Positions 1-7,834 of a stretch of DNA of 64,000 nt are shown here, one piece after another. Position 1 is the first letter of the stretch. Each line of letters opens with the position of its first letter. Under the pieces are notes generated by a model. It saw only the letters and a list, made by a program, of their open reading frames with translations. It had not been told where the DNA came from and made no database searches. The position numbers and the translations under genes were made by a program. The DNA comes from Gelidibacter salicanalis (lineage in GTDB: Bacteria; Bacteroidota; Bacteroidia; Flavobacteriales; Flavobacteriaceae). The stretch is from positions 47,171-111,170 of the forward strand of contig NZ_JAEHJZ010000004.1 of NCBI RefSeq assembly GCF_016469035.1. Reading direction: 5' to 3'.

Positions 1-323
1 ATGCTATTCCGGTGAATAAACACGATGCGGACACGGCGTTCGAATCTGCTACCTGTATTGGTTGTGGTGCCTGTGTTGCGAGTTGTGTAAATTCTTCCGC
101 CATGTTATTTGTCGGTGCTAAGGTGTCTCAGTTCGCGTTATTGCCACAAGGAAAAATTGAAGCTACTGAACGTGTTTTAAACATGGTGAAGCAAATGGAC
201 GAAGAAGGTTTTGGTAACTGTACCAATACTGGGGCTTGTGAAGTTGAATGCCCTAAAGGCATCTCCCTTGAAAATATTGCCCGACTAAATCGCGAATATT
301 TAGCGGCAAGCTTAAAAGGATAA
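1..323 (+). CDS. sdhB: Succinate dehydrogenase iron-sulfur subunit, C-terminal part
   Basis: Only the C-terminal part of the gene is present. The reading frame is open to the left edge, with codons for Ala-Ile-Pro before the GTG at position 12, so that GTG is an internal Val rather than a start. The CIGCGAC cluster-binding motif and the later [15 protein letters not shown] segment carry the cysteines for the 4Fe-4S and 3Fe-4S clusters of SdhB/FrdB. In the family this subunit passes electrons from the flavoprotein subunit to the membrane quinone site of complex II. sdhA and the cytochrome subunit should lie just left of the window. A clear terminator follows, so this is the last gene of its operon. 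Confidence 0.93.
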   Translation, partial: AIPVNKHDADTAFESATCIGCGACVASCVNSSAMLFVGAKVSQFALLPQGKIEATERVLNMVKQMDEEGFGNCTNTGACEVECPKGISLENIARLNREYLAASLKG

Positions 324-366
324 TCTTATAGTCAACTTCCCCCTTAGGAAGTCATTAATTTCAATT

Positions 367-396
367 AAAATCCCAATGCTTTATTGGGATTTTTTG
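367..396 (+). terminator. Rho-independent terminator after sdhB
   Basis: A perfect 10-bp stem (AAAATCCCAA with TTGGGATTTT) around a 7-nt loop runs into a T tract. It lies 44 bases after the sdhB stop and before the M28 peptidase start. Confidence 0.85.
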
Positions 397-424
397 TTTC
401 TTTATATTTTAAACCCCATCCTTT

Positions 425-1357
425 ATGAAGCACCAATTGTGGCTTACACTTTTTGCAGTTCTTAGTCTTACTATCGGGTCTTGCGCACAGAAACTCGATC
501 AAAAAATCGCGATTCAGGTCCCCTATCTTTTTAATGCGGACAGTATATTAGTTCACATCAAAACCTTATCATCTGATGCTTTTGAAGGCCGACGTACAGG
601 TACCTCTGGCGCCGAAAAAGCCAAGAATTACATCATTGAGAAATATACACACTTAAATGTACTTCCCTTTGTGCCAGACTATCAGCAGCCTTTTTCATTT
701 ACGGCTCGGGGCAAAACTTATAATGGGGTGAATGTCTTAGGGCTCATCAAAGGCTCTCAACATCCCGAAAACTATATTGTTATCAGTGCGCATTATGACC
801 ACGAAGGCATAAAAAACAATCAAATTTATAATGGCGCTGATGACAACGCTTCGGGTGTTGCCGCATTATTTGCAGTTGCTGAGTATTTCGAAACCCATCC
901 GCCAGAGCACTCCGTCATCTTGGCCGCTTTTGATGCCGAAGAATTGGGTCTTGCGGGGTCGCACCATTTTGTTGCAAATTCAATCGTACCCTTACAACAT
1001 ATTAAACTCAATATTAATATGGACATGATTGGTCGTAATGACAACAATGAACTTTATGCAGTGGGAACAGCGTTTAATGACACCTTAAAAACAGTCATTT
1101 CCAATTTTAAAAATCCTAAAGAGTTGACACTTTTGATGGGTCATGACGGTAAAGACGGATTACAAAATTGGACGATGTCTTCAGACCACGCCCCGTTTCA
1201 TAAAAAAAACATTCCCTTTTTATACTTCGGAGTAGAAGACCATAAGGACTATCACGAGCCTACTGATGATTTTGAAAATATGCATCCAGAATTTTACATT
1301 ATGGCCGTTAATACCATCATTTCAATTTTCGCTACATTAGACGCGATGCACTTTTAG
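425..1357 (+). CDS. M28 family metallopeptidase lipoprotein
   Basis: A 310-residue zinc aminopeptidase-like protein with a lipoprotein signal (lipobox IGSC, Cys20), so it probably sits in the envelope facing the periplasm. All five metal ligands of the M28 family are visible: His123 in SAHYDH, Asp139 in GADDN, Glu172/173 in DAEELG, Asp200 in NMDMIG and His277 in YHEPTD. Family members remove N-terminal residues from peptides; the substrate here is unknown. The MutS-like gene follows after 17 bases on the same strand and may be co-transcribed. No internal damage is seen. Confidence 0.88.
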   Translation: MKHQLWLTLFAVLSLTIGSCAQKLDQKIAIQVPYLFNADSILVHIKTLSSDAFEGRRTGTSGAEKAKNYIIEKYTHLNVLPFVPDYQQPFSFTARGKTYNGVNVLGLIKGSQHPENYIVISAHYDHEGIKNNQIYNGADDNASGVAALFAVAEYFETHPPEHSVILAAFDAEELGLAGSHHFVANSIVPLQHIKLNINMDMIGRNDNNELYAVGTAFNDTLKTVISNFKNPKELTLLMGHDGKDGLQNWTMSSDHAPFHKKNIPFLYFGVEDHKDYHEPTDDFENMHPEFYIMAVNTIISIFATLDAMHF

Positions 1358-1374
1358 ACTTAACTTTTTTATTT

Positions 1375-3144
1375 ATGGATCATCCAAATACCTATTACCA
1401 GCAACACTCAGAACGCTTTCAGGCTGAAGCGAATGCTTTACATAAAAAGATGACCGTTTTAAGCACACTCCGTATTTTGGTGTTTATACTTACGGGAGTT
1501 GGTGTTTATTTGACCTTTTATAATTGGCAAATTGCTGCAGGAATCGCGGTTGTGGGCATCCTGGTATTTGTATTCCTATTATCGAGGTATACAGACCTTA
1601 AAGCACAAAGAGCGCTCAAAAAATCCTTAACAGAAATCAATCAAACAGAGCTGGACATTAGTTCTGGCAATTTTCATGCAAGAGACCAAGGGGTAATATT
1701 TCAAGATCCTTTACATTTTTACAGTCTGGACATCGATTTGTTTGGACGGGGTTCATTCTTTCAATTTATCAATAGAACGGTTATTGAGGAAGGCACACAG
1801 GAACTAGCTGCTGCGTTAAAAGCCAATACGGTTGACGGCATTGAACAACGTCAGGAAGCCATAAAAGAACTCGCTTCAAAACCTAAATGGCGCCAATTAT
1901 ATTCCGCTACCGCAAGTTTGATAAAAGTAGAAACTTCTGCACATGTCATCATCACTTGGCTAAAAGATCATACGATCTTTTTACCAAAAGCGATGAAATG
2001 GATTCCGATGGCGTTCTTTGGAGGCACCGTCATCTTATTCGCATTATTCTTTTTAAAACTACTCAGTATTGACTTTTTAGGCTATTGGCTTTTAATAGGA
2101 TTAGCGATTACTGGAATTTATGTGAAAAAAGTTAATGACTTGGCGTTTCATACAGGAAAAGTGAAGGACACTTTTAAACAATACGCCTTGCTCCTCAAGC
2201 AAATTGAAAACGAAACCTTTACCTCTGAATTGCTCATAGCCAAGCAAAAACAAATTCAATCAGAATCAGAACAGGCCTCACTTATTTTCAATAAGTTTTC
2301 AAAAGCTTTAGACGCGCTCGATAATAGAAGCAATTTTATTTCTGCGCTTTTTGGAAACGGTTATTTTTTAACCGATTTAAAAAACAGTTACAAGGTAGAG
2401 CAATGGCTAGCTGCTTATAAAAACAAAGTAGAAGATTGGTTTGAGGTGGTGTCCTTTTTTGACGCTTACAATAGTTTGGGCAATTATGCATTTAACCATC
2501 CACAGTACGTTTTTCCAACCATTACCACTGACAAATACGTTATCAATGCGATCAATTTAGGTCACCCCTTACTAAAAACGGAGAAGCGGGTGGATAATGA
2601 CTTAAGTATTGAAAATGAACAATTTTTTATTGTCACAGGTGCTAATATGGCTGGTAAGAGCACATTCTTGAGAACGGTCTCCCTTCATATTGTGATGGCT
2701 AATGTTGGTCTGCCGGTTTGTGCCACGTCGAGCAGCTACAACCCCGTAAAACTAATTACAAGCATGCGTACCAGCGACTCGTTAACTGATGATAGCTCTT
2801 ACTTCTTTTCAGAATTGAAACGCTTAAAATTCATTGTAGACGCTATACAGCAAGAACCGTATTTTATCATCTTGGATGAAATACTGAAAGGCACCAACAG
2901 TACAGACAAAGCTATTGGCTCCCGCAAGTTTGTAGAAAAGCTTGTAGCATCAAATGCCACGGGAATCATTGCGACACACGATTTAAGCTTATGCGAAATA
3001 GAGAAGGAACTGGAAGACGTTAAAAACTATTATTTTGATGCTGAAATCATTGATGATGAATTGCATTTTGATTACACATTTAAAACAGGCGTGTGCAAGA
3101 ATATGAATGCAAGTTTCTTGTTGAAGAAGATGCAGATTGTATAA
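1375..3144 (+). CDS. Membrane-anchored MutS-like ATPase
   Basis: 589 residues. The C-terminal third is a MutS domain V ATPase, with Walker A GANMAGKST near residue 420, Walker B FIILDE near 497 and a following TNSTD loop. The N-terminal half has hydrophobic segments at about residues 28-70 and 205-250 that look like two transmembrane pairs. There is no MutS mismatch-recognition domain. It therefore belongs to the short MutS-related proteins common in Bacteroidota, whose role is not established; a DNA mismatch repair function should not be assumed. It is convergent with rpmA and separated from it by two hairpins. Confidence 0.8.
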   Translation: MDHPNTYYQQHSERFQAEANALHKKMTVLSTLRILVFILTGVGVYLTFYNWQIAAGIAVVGILVFVFLLSRYTDLKAQRALKKSLTEINQTELDISSGNFHARDQGVIFQDPLHFYSLDIDLFGRGSFFQFINRTVIEEGTQELAAALKANTVDGIEQRQEAIKELASKPKWRQLYSATASLIKVETSAHVIITWLKDHTIFLPKAMKWIPMAFFGGTVILFALFFLKLLSIDFLGYWLLIGLAITGIYVKKVNDLAFHTGKVKDTFKQYALLLKQIENETFTSELLIAKQKQIQSESEQASLIFNKFSKALDALDNRSNFISALFGNGYFLTDLKNSYKVEQWLAAYKNKVEDWFEVVSFFDAYNSLGNYAFNHPQYVFPTITTDKYVINAINLGHPLLKTEKRVDNDLSIENEQFFIVTGANMAGKSTFLRTVSLHIVMANVGLPVCATSSSYNPVKLITSMRTSDSLTDDSSYFFSELKRLKFIVDAIQQEPYFIILDEILKGTNSTDKAIGSRKFVEKLVASNATGIIATHDLSLCEIEKELEDVKNYYFDAEIIDDELHFDYTFKTGVCKNMNASFLLKKMQIV

Positions 3145-3151
3145 ATCAAAA

Positions 3152-3184
3152 AGCCCTCACAGGTTTTGGAAACCTGTGAGGGCT
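3152..3184. repeat. Dispersed palindrome with CTCACAGGTTT core
   Basis: A perfect 15-bp inverted repeat (arms 3152-3166 and 3170-3184, loop TGG) right after the MutS-like stop. A close relative lies at 44555-44587 (shared core CTCACAGGTTT/AAACCTGTGAG), so this is a repeated element. It has no T tract of its own. Confidence 0.7.
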
Positions 3185-3195
3185 GATCTATAACT

Positions 3196-3233
3196 AAAAA
3201 ACCCTTTCTGATAACTAACAGAAAGGGTTTTTT
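3196..3233. terminator. Bidirectional terminator between mutS-like gene and rpmA
   Basis: A 15-bp perfect stem AAAAAACCCTTTCTG with CAGAAAGGGTTTTTT. The A run on one side and T run on the other allow it to work for both converging genes. Confidence 0.85.
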
Positions 3234-3257
3234 GATGTATAAAAGAATTTATGAAAA

Positions 3258-3518
3258 TTAAACCTCAAACGGTTCAATTGACACATAAGACTTGTTGTCT
3301 TTTTTCTTTGTAAATTTGACTAGACCATCAACTTGTGCATGTAAAGTGTGATCTTTTCCACCATACACATTCTCACCTGGGTGATGTGTATAGCCTCTTT
3401 GTCTTACGATGATATTTCCAGCAATAGCAGCTTGTCCACCAAAAATCTTAACACCTAAGCGTTTTGATTCTGATTCTCTACCGTTTTTAGAACTACCAAC
3501 TCCTTTTTTATGAGCCAT
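3258..3518 (-). CDS. rpmA: 50S ribosomal protein L27
   Basis: 86 residues with the family's characteristic N-terminus ([15 protein letters not shown]) and the IVRQRG segment. It has no cleavable N-terminal extension of the Firmicutes kind. L27 reaches the peptidyl transferase centre of the large ribosomal subunit. It lies 28 bases downstream of rplU in the usual rplU-rpmA operon. Confidence 0.98.
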   Translation of the reverse strand: MAHKKGVGSSKNGRESESKRLGVKIFGGQAAIAGNIIVRQRGYTHHPGENVYGGKDHTLHAQVDGLVKFTKKKDNKSYVSIEPFEV

Positions 3519-3546
3519 TGTCTTAAGGTTTTAATTGTTTACTTTA

Positions 3547-4290
3547 TTATTTTTTGTCTTTCAACAAAGCTTTTGCTTGTTTTACCCACTCATCAGATTC
3601 GATTTTATCACGGGTGATGCCATCAATAGCTGAAAGTTCTTCTCTATCAGCAGCTTTCAATTTGCTGATTTGCTCAAACGTATAGATCCCTAATTCATTA
3701 AGATTCTCTTCGTAAACAGGACCAATTCCGTTGATCAATTTCAAATCATCAGCATCTCCTTTTAGAGCAGTTCCGATACTATGAAGCACTTTGTCAATGT
3801 TGATTTTAATCTGTGCATCTTCAGCTCTGTTCTCAGCACGAGAAACCAAATTTTCACTGACCTCAACTTCTTTTTTAGCTGTTTTTTTAGGTTCTACTTT
3901 TTTAGCTTCTTTAACTGGAGCAGCTTTTTCAGCTTTTGCTGGTTTTGCTTTTACAGTTTTCTCAGCTTTAGTAGCTCCTGAAGCAAGAATGCTTTCAATA
4001 ACGATTTCAGTAAGAGATTGACGGTGTCCGTTTTTTACACGGTAACCTTTACGTCTTTTCTTTTTGAAAACGATAACTTTATCACCTTTAAGGTGACTTA
4101 AGACTTTTGCTCCTACTTGAGCTCCGTCTATAGCTGGGGCGCCTAAAGTAATATTGTCACCATCACCAATCAGAAGAACATTATCGAAAGACACGGTCTT
4201 TCCTTCTTCTGTTGCTAAACGGTGAACAAACACTTTCTGGTCTTTTTCAACTTTGAATTGTTGCCCTGCTATCTCTACAATTGCGTACAT
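3547..4290 (-). CDS. rplU: 50S ribosomal protein L21 with C-terminal HhH extension
   Basis: Residues 1 to about 103 are an ordinary L21 (start MYAIVEIAGQQ, KKRRKGYRVKNGHRQ segment). A Lys/Ala/Glu-rich linker follows to about 160, then a helix-hairpin-helix-type domain (KLINGIGPVYEENL, later AIDGITRDKI) to residue 247. L21 is normally about 103 residues, so the protein is more than doubled in length. Such tails occur in other Flavobacteriia. The tail probably binds nucleic acid, but its role is inference. The gene heads the rplU-rpmA operon and has the best-matching promoter in the window. Confidence 0.95.
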   Translation of the reverse strand: MYAIVEIAGQQFKVEKDQKVFVHRLATEEGKTVSFDNVLLIGDGDNITLGAPAIDGAQVGAKVLSHLKGDKVIVFKKKRRKGYRVKNGHRQSLTEIVIESILASGATKAEKTVKAKPAKAEKAAPVKEAKKVEPKKTAKKEVEVSENLVSRAENRAEDAQIKINIDKVLHSIGTALKGDADDLKLINGIGPVYEENLNELGIYTFEQISKLKAADREELSAIDGITRDKIESDEWVKQAKALLKDKK

Positions 4291-4333
4291 AGCGTTACGT
4301 TTAAATTAGTTAATTTTTGTTATAAAATGGGTG

Positions 4334-4364
4334 CAAATATACACCTAAATAATTAATCTACAAA
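4334..4364 (-). promoter_or_regulatory. rplU-rpmA promoter, Bacteroidota type
   Basis: On the minus strand, TTTG (4361-4364) is followed by 19 bases and then TATATTTG (4334-4341), matching the flavobacterial -33/-7 consensus TTG-N17-20-TAnnTTTG. The predicted leader to the rplU ATG is about 40 bases. Confidence 0.75.
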
Positions 4365-4470
4365 CGTTTTATGGCCGGAGAGTTGATTATTTTGAATAAA
4401 AGCGGAAAAATCAGAATCATACGTTTTCCAAAAACAAATAAATTCAAATAAAACAACACTTAACGAATAA

Positions 4471-4516
4471 AAAAAAGCCCTAAACTTACCGTCTTCCAGA
4501 CAGATTCATAGAGCAG
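4471..4516 (-). terminator. Possible terminator of the ModF-like ABC gene
   Basis: On the minus strand an imperfect long hairpin (outer GCTCTA with TAGGGC, inner CTGTCT with AGACGG) is followed by eight T. It lies just downstream of the ABC gene stop. Confidence 0.45.
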
Positions 4517-4530
4517 CCTTTTATTTAAAA

Positions 4531-5790
4531 CTACGATTTTATTCGTCCAATAGAACCGTTTTTAGTGGGTGTTAATTCATAAATATGAGACGGAACCAAT
4601 GATTTTTCTATCGTATGGGACACATATATGACGGTTATCTCGGTCCTTTCAATTAAAGTATTTAGCAATTGCGCCACCAAATTGGTGTTTTCTTGGTCAA
4701 GCCCTTCAAAAGGTTCATCCAAAATCAATAAAGGTGGCTGTTTAATTAATGCTCTAATTATCAATACTAATCTTTGTTGACCTAAGGGCAATCTGTTGAA
4801 ATAGACATTTTTTAAATGCCTTATATTAATGACTTCCAACCATTGAATTGCTTTTTCCTGTTGCAACCCACTAGGTTTTACATACAAGCCAACGGAATCG
4901 AAAAAGCCAGATAAAACCATTTGTTCTACTGTATGATTTTTCTTAAACAATTCGGCTAAATGGGTAGAGAAATGACCAATTTTCTTTTTGAGGTTCCAAA
5001 TACTTTCGCCACTTCCTTTTTTTTTGTCAAAAATCGTGATGTTTTGACCGTAGGCCTTTGGGTTTTCACCATTAATTAAAGATAATATTGTACTTTTTCC
5101 TGAGCCATTAGGCCCTATTAATTGCCAAAACTCACCGTGCTTAACTTCCCATGTAATATCTGTTATAATGGGCTGATCATCATAATCTATGCGAACCTGA
5201 TCAAATTTTATGATTTTTTCATAAACCTTATTATAGGATAATAATGAACTAGGAAATATAGGTGCTACGTTACTTTGTTGAGTTTGGAAGGGGTTAGGGA
5301 TGTCAAAAATGTCGAAGGAATTATCATATACATATCCTTTTCTATTTATAAATGGCAGTAAATTTTCTTCGCGATTTGCCAATTGAATTATTGAAATAGA
5401 ATTTGATAATTCAACAAGTTGATTTGATAGATCGATCCGTGATTGCTGATCCAAATGATCAAAGGGATTGTCTAAAATAATATAGTCTGGTGTTTGGGCT
5501 AAACAATATTCTAACAACACTTTTCGGCGTTCACCCGAAGAAAAGGTATGCAATTGTCTGTTTTCAGATTTTGAAATTTCAATACTATCGTATCGGTGCT
5601 CCTTTTCGATAAATTGAGCAATTGTCAAATCAGAAAACAATACACCTTTGCAGTCATTAAAAACACTTAAGCCTCCGTTAGATTTACCGGATAGAATCGT
5701 GTTTATAAAAACTATTTTATTGACAGTATTGGATAATAACATTCCAAAATGCACAACGCTTTGGTTCAAGGATTTGGGATTGACTTGCAA
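4531..5790 (-). CDS. ModF-like tandem ABC ATPase with degenerate first module
   Basis: 419 residues with two ATP-binding cassette halves and no membrane segments. The second half is complete: GPNGSGKST near residue 228, signature-like LPLGQQRLV near 325, and LLILDEPFEGLD near 345. The first half keeps a signature-like FSSGERRK and a Walker B-like YIILDNPF but has no recognisable Walker A; SGKSNGG near residue 34 is the nearest remnant. The layout resembles ModF, an ABC ATPase named for molybdate, but no permease is adjacent, so the substrate is unknown. It is followed upstream by the DUF4199 gene with a 21-base gap. Confidence 0.75.
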   Translation of the reverse strand: MQVNPKSLNQSVVHFGMLLSNTVNKIVFINTILSGKSNGGLSVFNDCKGVLFSDLTIAQFIEKEHRYDSIEISKSENRQLHTFSSGERRKVLLEYCLAQTPDYIILDNPFDHLDQQSRIDLSNQLVELSNSISIIQLANREENLLPFINRKGYVYDNSFDIFDIPNPFQTQQSNVAPIFPSSLLSYNKVYEKIIKFDQVRIDYDDQPIITDITWEVKHGEFWQLIGPNGSGKSTILSLINGENPKAYGQNITIFDKKKGSGESIWNLKKKIGHFSTHLAELFKKNHTVEQMVLSGFFDSVGLYVKPSGLQQEKAIQWLEVINIRHLKNVYFNRLPLGQQRLVLIIRALIKQPPLLILDEPFEGLDQENTNLVAQLLNTLIERTEITVIYVSHTIEKSLVPSHIYELTPTKNGSIGRIKS

Positions 5791-5811
5791 ATAAATGGAA
5801 ATTATCTTCTA

Positions 5812-6297
5812 TTACTTCAATTTCGGACTATTATCAATTAAATCTTCCTGCTGGCCAACATGTTGACTTTTCTTAAAAATTTGCATAAACATGAGGGTCA
5901 ACACAGCTGTTGAGGCCAATCCTTCCATCAAGATAATAAGTATTAACAAACCTGCTCCCTGACCAGTATCATCAAACCAGCCCCTTAAAACAGTTTCTGG
6001 AAATTCAGGATCCAAATGGAACATATATACCGCCATAAATACAACAAATATTCCTGTGGCTATAAAGCCTGTGAGCAATCCTGTCTTAAAACCATCGACA
6101 TATGAAAATTCTGAATTGAATTTAAACTTGTAATACTTAATGGAGAAATAGATGCCCGCTGCCATAAAAAGACCATTAGCCAAGCGCAACCATATATTGT
6201 TATGTAAATTAAACAACTTTAAGATTAAGAAGTACGCAATTAAACTACCAGCAATAAATAATCCATATTTTAAAGCTACTGACAAAGATCTGTTCAT
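5812..6297 (-). CDS. DUF4199 family membrane protein
   Basis: 161 residues with four predicted transmembrane helices (roughly residues 10-27, 37-55, 70-92 and 112-138) and a short hydrophilic tail. The spacing and the FSYVDGFKTG segment before helix 3 fit the DUF4199 family of Bacteroidota, which has no assigned function. It is on the same strand as, and 21 bases upstream of, the ModF-like ATPase, so the two may be one transcript. Whether it serves as a membrane partner of the ATPase is not shown. Confidence 0.7.
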   Translation of the reverse strand: MNRSLSVALKYGLFIAGSLIAYFLILKLFNLHNNIWLRLANGLFMAAGIYFSIKYYKFKFNSEFSYVDGFKTGLLTGFIATGIFVVFMAVYMFHLDPEFPETVLRGWFDDTGQGAGLLILIILMEGLASTAVLTLMFMQIFKKSQHVGQQEDLIDNSPKLK

Positions 6298-6409
6298 GGA
6301 TGTTCGATATTTAGGCTTATGAATCTTAAAATTCGTAAAAATTTATTTATAAACACAATTTTTAAGACTTATTTTATAGCTTAAGTGCTTAAATACTACA
6401 ATCATTTCA

Positions 6410-6417
6410 TATTTTTG
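6410..6417 (+). promoter_or_regulatory. -7 box upstream of the M16 peptidase pair
   Basis: TATTTTTG matches TAnnTTTG about 70 bases before the M16 start. No clear -33 TTG is seen at the right spacing. Confidence 0.45.
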
Positions 6418-6487
6418 AGTTTAAGTGTAACAACTGTTAGTTAAATGCTACTTACAGTATATGATAATTAATATTAAAAAGAAAACA

Positions 6488-7807
6488 ATGAAAAAATGTT
6501 TATTCTCTTTGGCCTCTTTGCTGCTTCTTGGCACATTTGCCAATGCGCAACAGGTCGAATTTGAGGAGTTTGATTTAGATAACGGTTTGCACGTCATTCT
6601 TCATCAGGACAATTCAGCTCCCGTGGTAATTACCTCAGTCATGTATGATGTTGGTGGAAAGGATTTTGAGCCTAACCGTACAGGTTTTGCCCATTTCTTT
6701 GAGCACCTTTTATTTGAAGGCACTCAAAATATTGCCCGAGGTGAATGGTTTAACGTTGTTTCTTCAAACGGAGGGACCAACAACGCCAATACCTCTTTAG
6801 ATAGAACCTATTATTACGAAGTGTTCCCATCAAACAATCTAGAATTGGGTTTATGGATGGAGTCTGAGCGTTTAATGCACCCTATCATCAATCAAATTGG
6901 TGTAGACACCCAAAATGAAGTGGTTAAGGAAGAGAAACGATTGCGTTATGACAATGCGCCATACGGTGGATTCTTAGGGGCGGTTGGAGAAAACTTATTT
7001 AAAGTGCATCCGTACAAAGAAAAAAACATTGGTGAAATGGAAGACTTGGATGCCGCTACTTTAGAGGAATTCCAAGCGTATTTCAAGAAATATTATGTCC
7101 CAAACAACGCTGTTTTGGTAGTTGCTGGTGATATTGACAAGACCAAAACCAAGAAAATGGTAAAGGATTACTTTGGTGAGATCCCAAGAGGTGCTGACGT
7201 GGTTAGAAATTTCTCTAAAGAAACCCCTATCACTGAAACCATTAAGGCCACAGCTTACGACAACAATATTCAAATTCCTGCAGTTATTGCGGCTTACCGT
7301 ACGCCAGGCTTTAAGGATCGTGAGTCGTATATTTTAGACATGGTGTCCAGTTATTTGAGTGGTGGAAAAAGCTCAGTGCTTTACAAAAAATTGGTTGACG
7401 ATAAAAAGATGGCCCTTCAAGCACAAGCTATCAACATTGGGCAAATGGACTACAGTGTATTTGCCATTTTAGCGTTGCCTTTAGGTGATGTTACCCTAGA
7501 CGCTTTATTGCGTGAAATGGATGAGGAGATCGCAACACTTCAAAACGAATTGATTTCAGAAAGAGATTACCAAAAACTGAAAAACCAATTCGAAAACCGT
7601 TACGTCAACTCCAATTCTAGCGTAGAAGGTATTGCTGAAAATTTAGCCACTAACTATTTATTAAAAGGTGATGTTAACCTTATTAATAGCGAAATTGAAA
7701 TCTACCGCTCTATTACCAGAGAAGAGATTAGAGACGTTGCTAAAAAGTACCTAAGTCCTAACCAACGTTTAGAACTAGACTATCTTCCAAAAAAAGATGA
7801 CCAATAA
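6488..7807 (+). CDS. M16 family zinc peptidase, catalytic subunit
   Basis: 439 residues when started at ATG 6488, which places the signal peptide (MKKCLFSLASLLLLG... ending at ANAQ) at the N-terminus. The in-frame ATG at 6461 would add nine charged residues in front of it and is less likely. The inverted zinc motif HxxEH is present (HFFEH), followed about 75 residues later by EVVKEEKR with the third ligand Glu. M16 enzymes degrade peptides in a clamshell formed by two halves. The next gene encodes a partner without HxxEH, as in two-subunit bacterial M16 pairs. It is likely periplasmic. Confidence 0.9.
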   Translation: MKKCLFSLASLLLLGTFANAQQVEFEEFDLDNGLHVILHQDNSAPVVITSVMYDVGGKDFEPNRTGFAHFFEHLLFEGTQNIARGEWFNVVSSNGGTNNANTSLDRTYYYEVFPSNNLELGLWMESERLMHPIINQIGVDTQNEVVKEEKRLRYDNAPYGGFLGAVGENLFKVHPYKEKNIGEMEDLDAATLEEFQAYFKKYYVPNNAVLVVAGDIDKTKTKKMVKDYFGEIPRGADVVRNFSKETPITETIKATAYDNNIQIPAVIAAYRTPGFKDRESYILDMVSSYLSGGKSSVLYKKLVDDKKMALQAQAINIGQMDYSVFAILALPLGDVTLDALLREMDEEIATLQNELISERDYQKLKNQFENRYVNSNSSVEGIAENLATNYLLKGDVNLINSEIEIYRSITREEIRDVAKKYLSPNQRLELDYLPKKDDQ

Positions 7808-7834
7808 TTAAAACTTAAACAAACATTGAATCAT

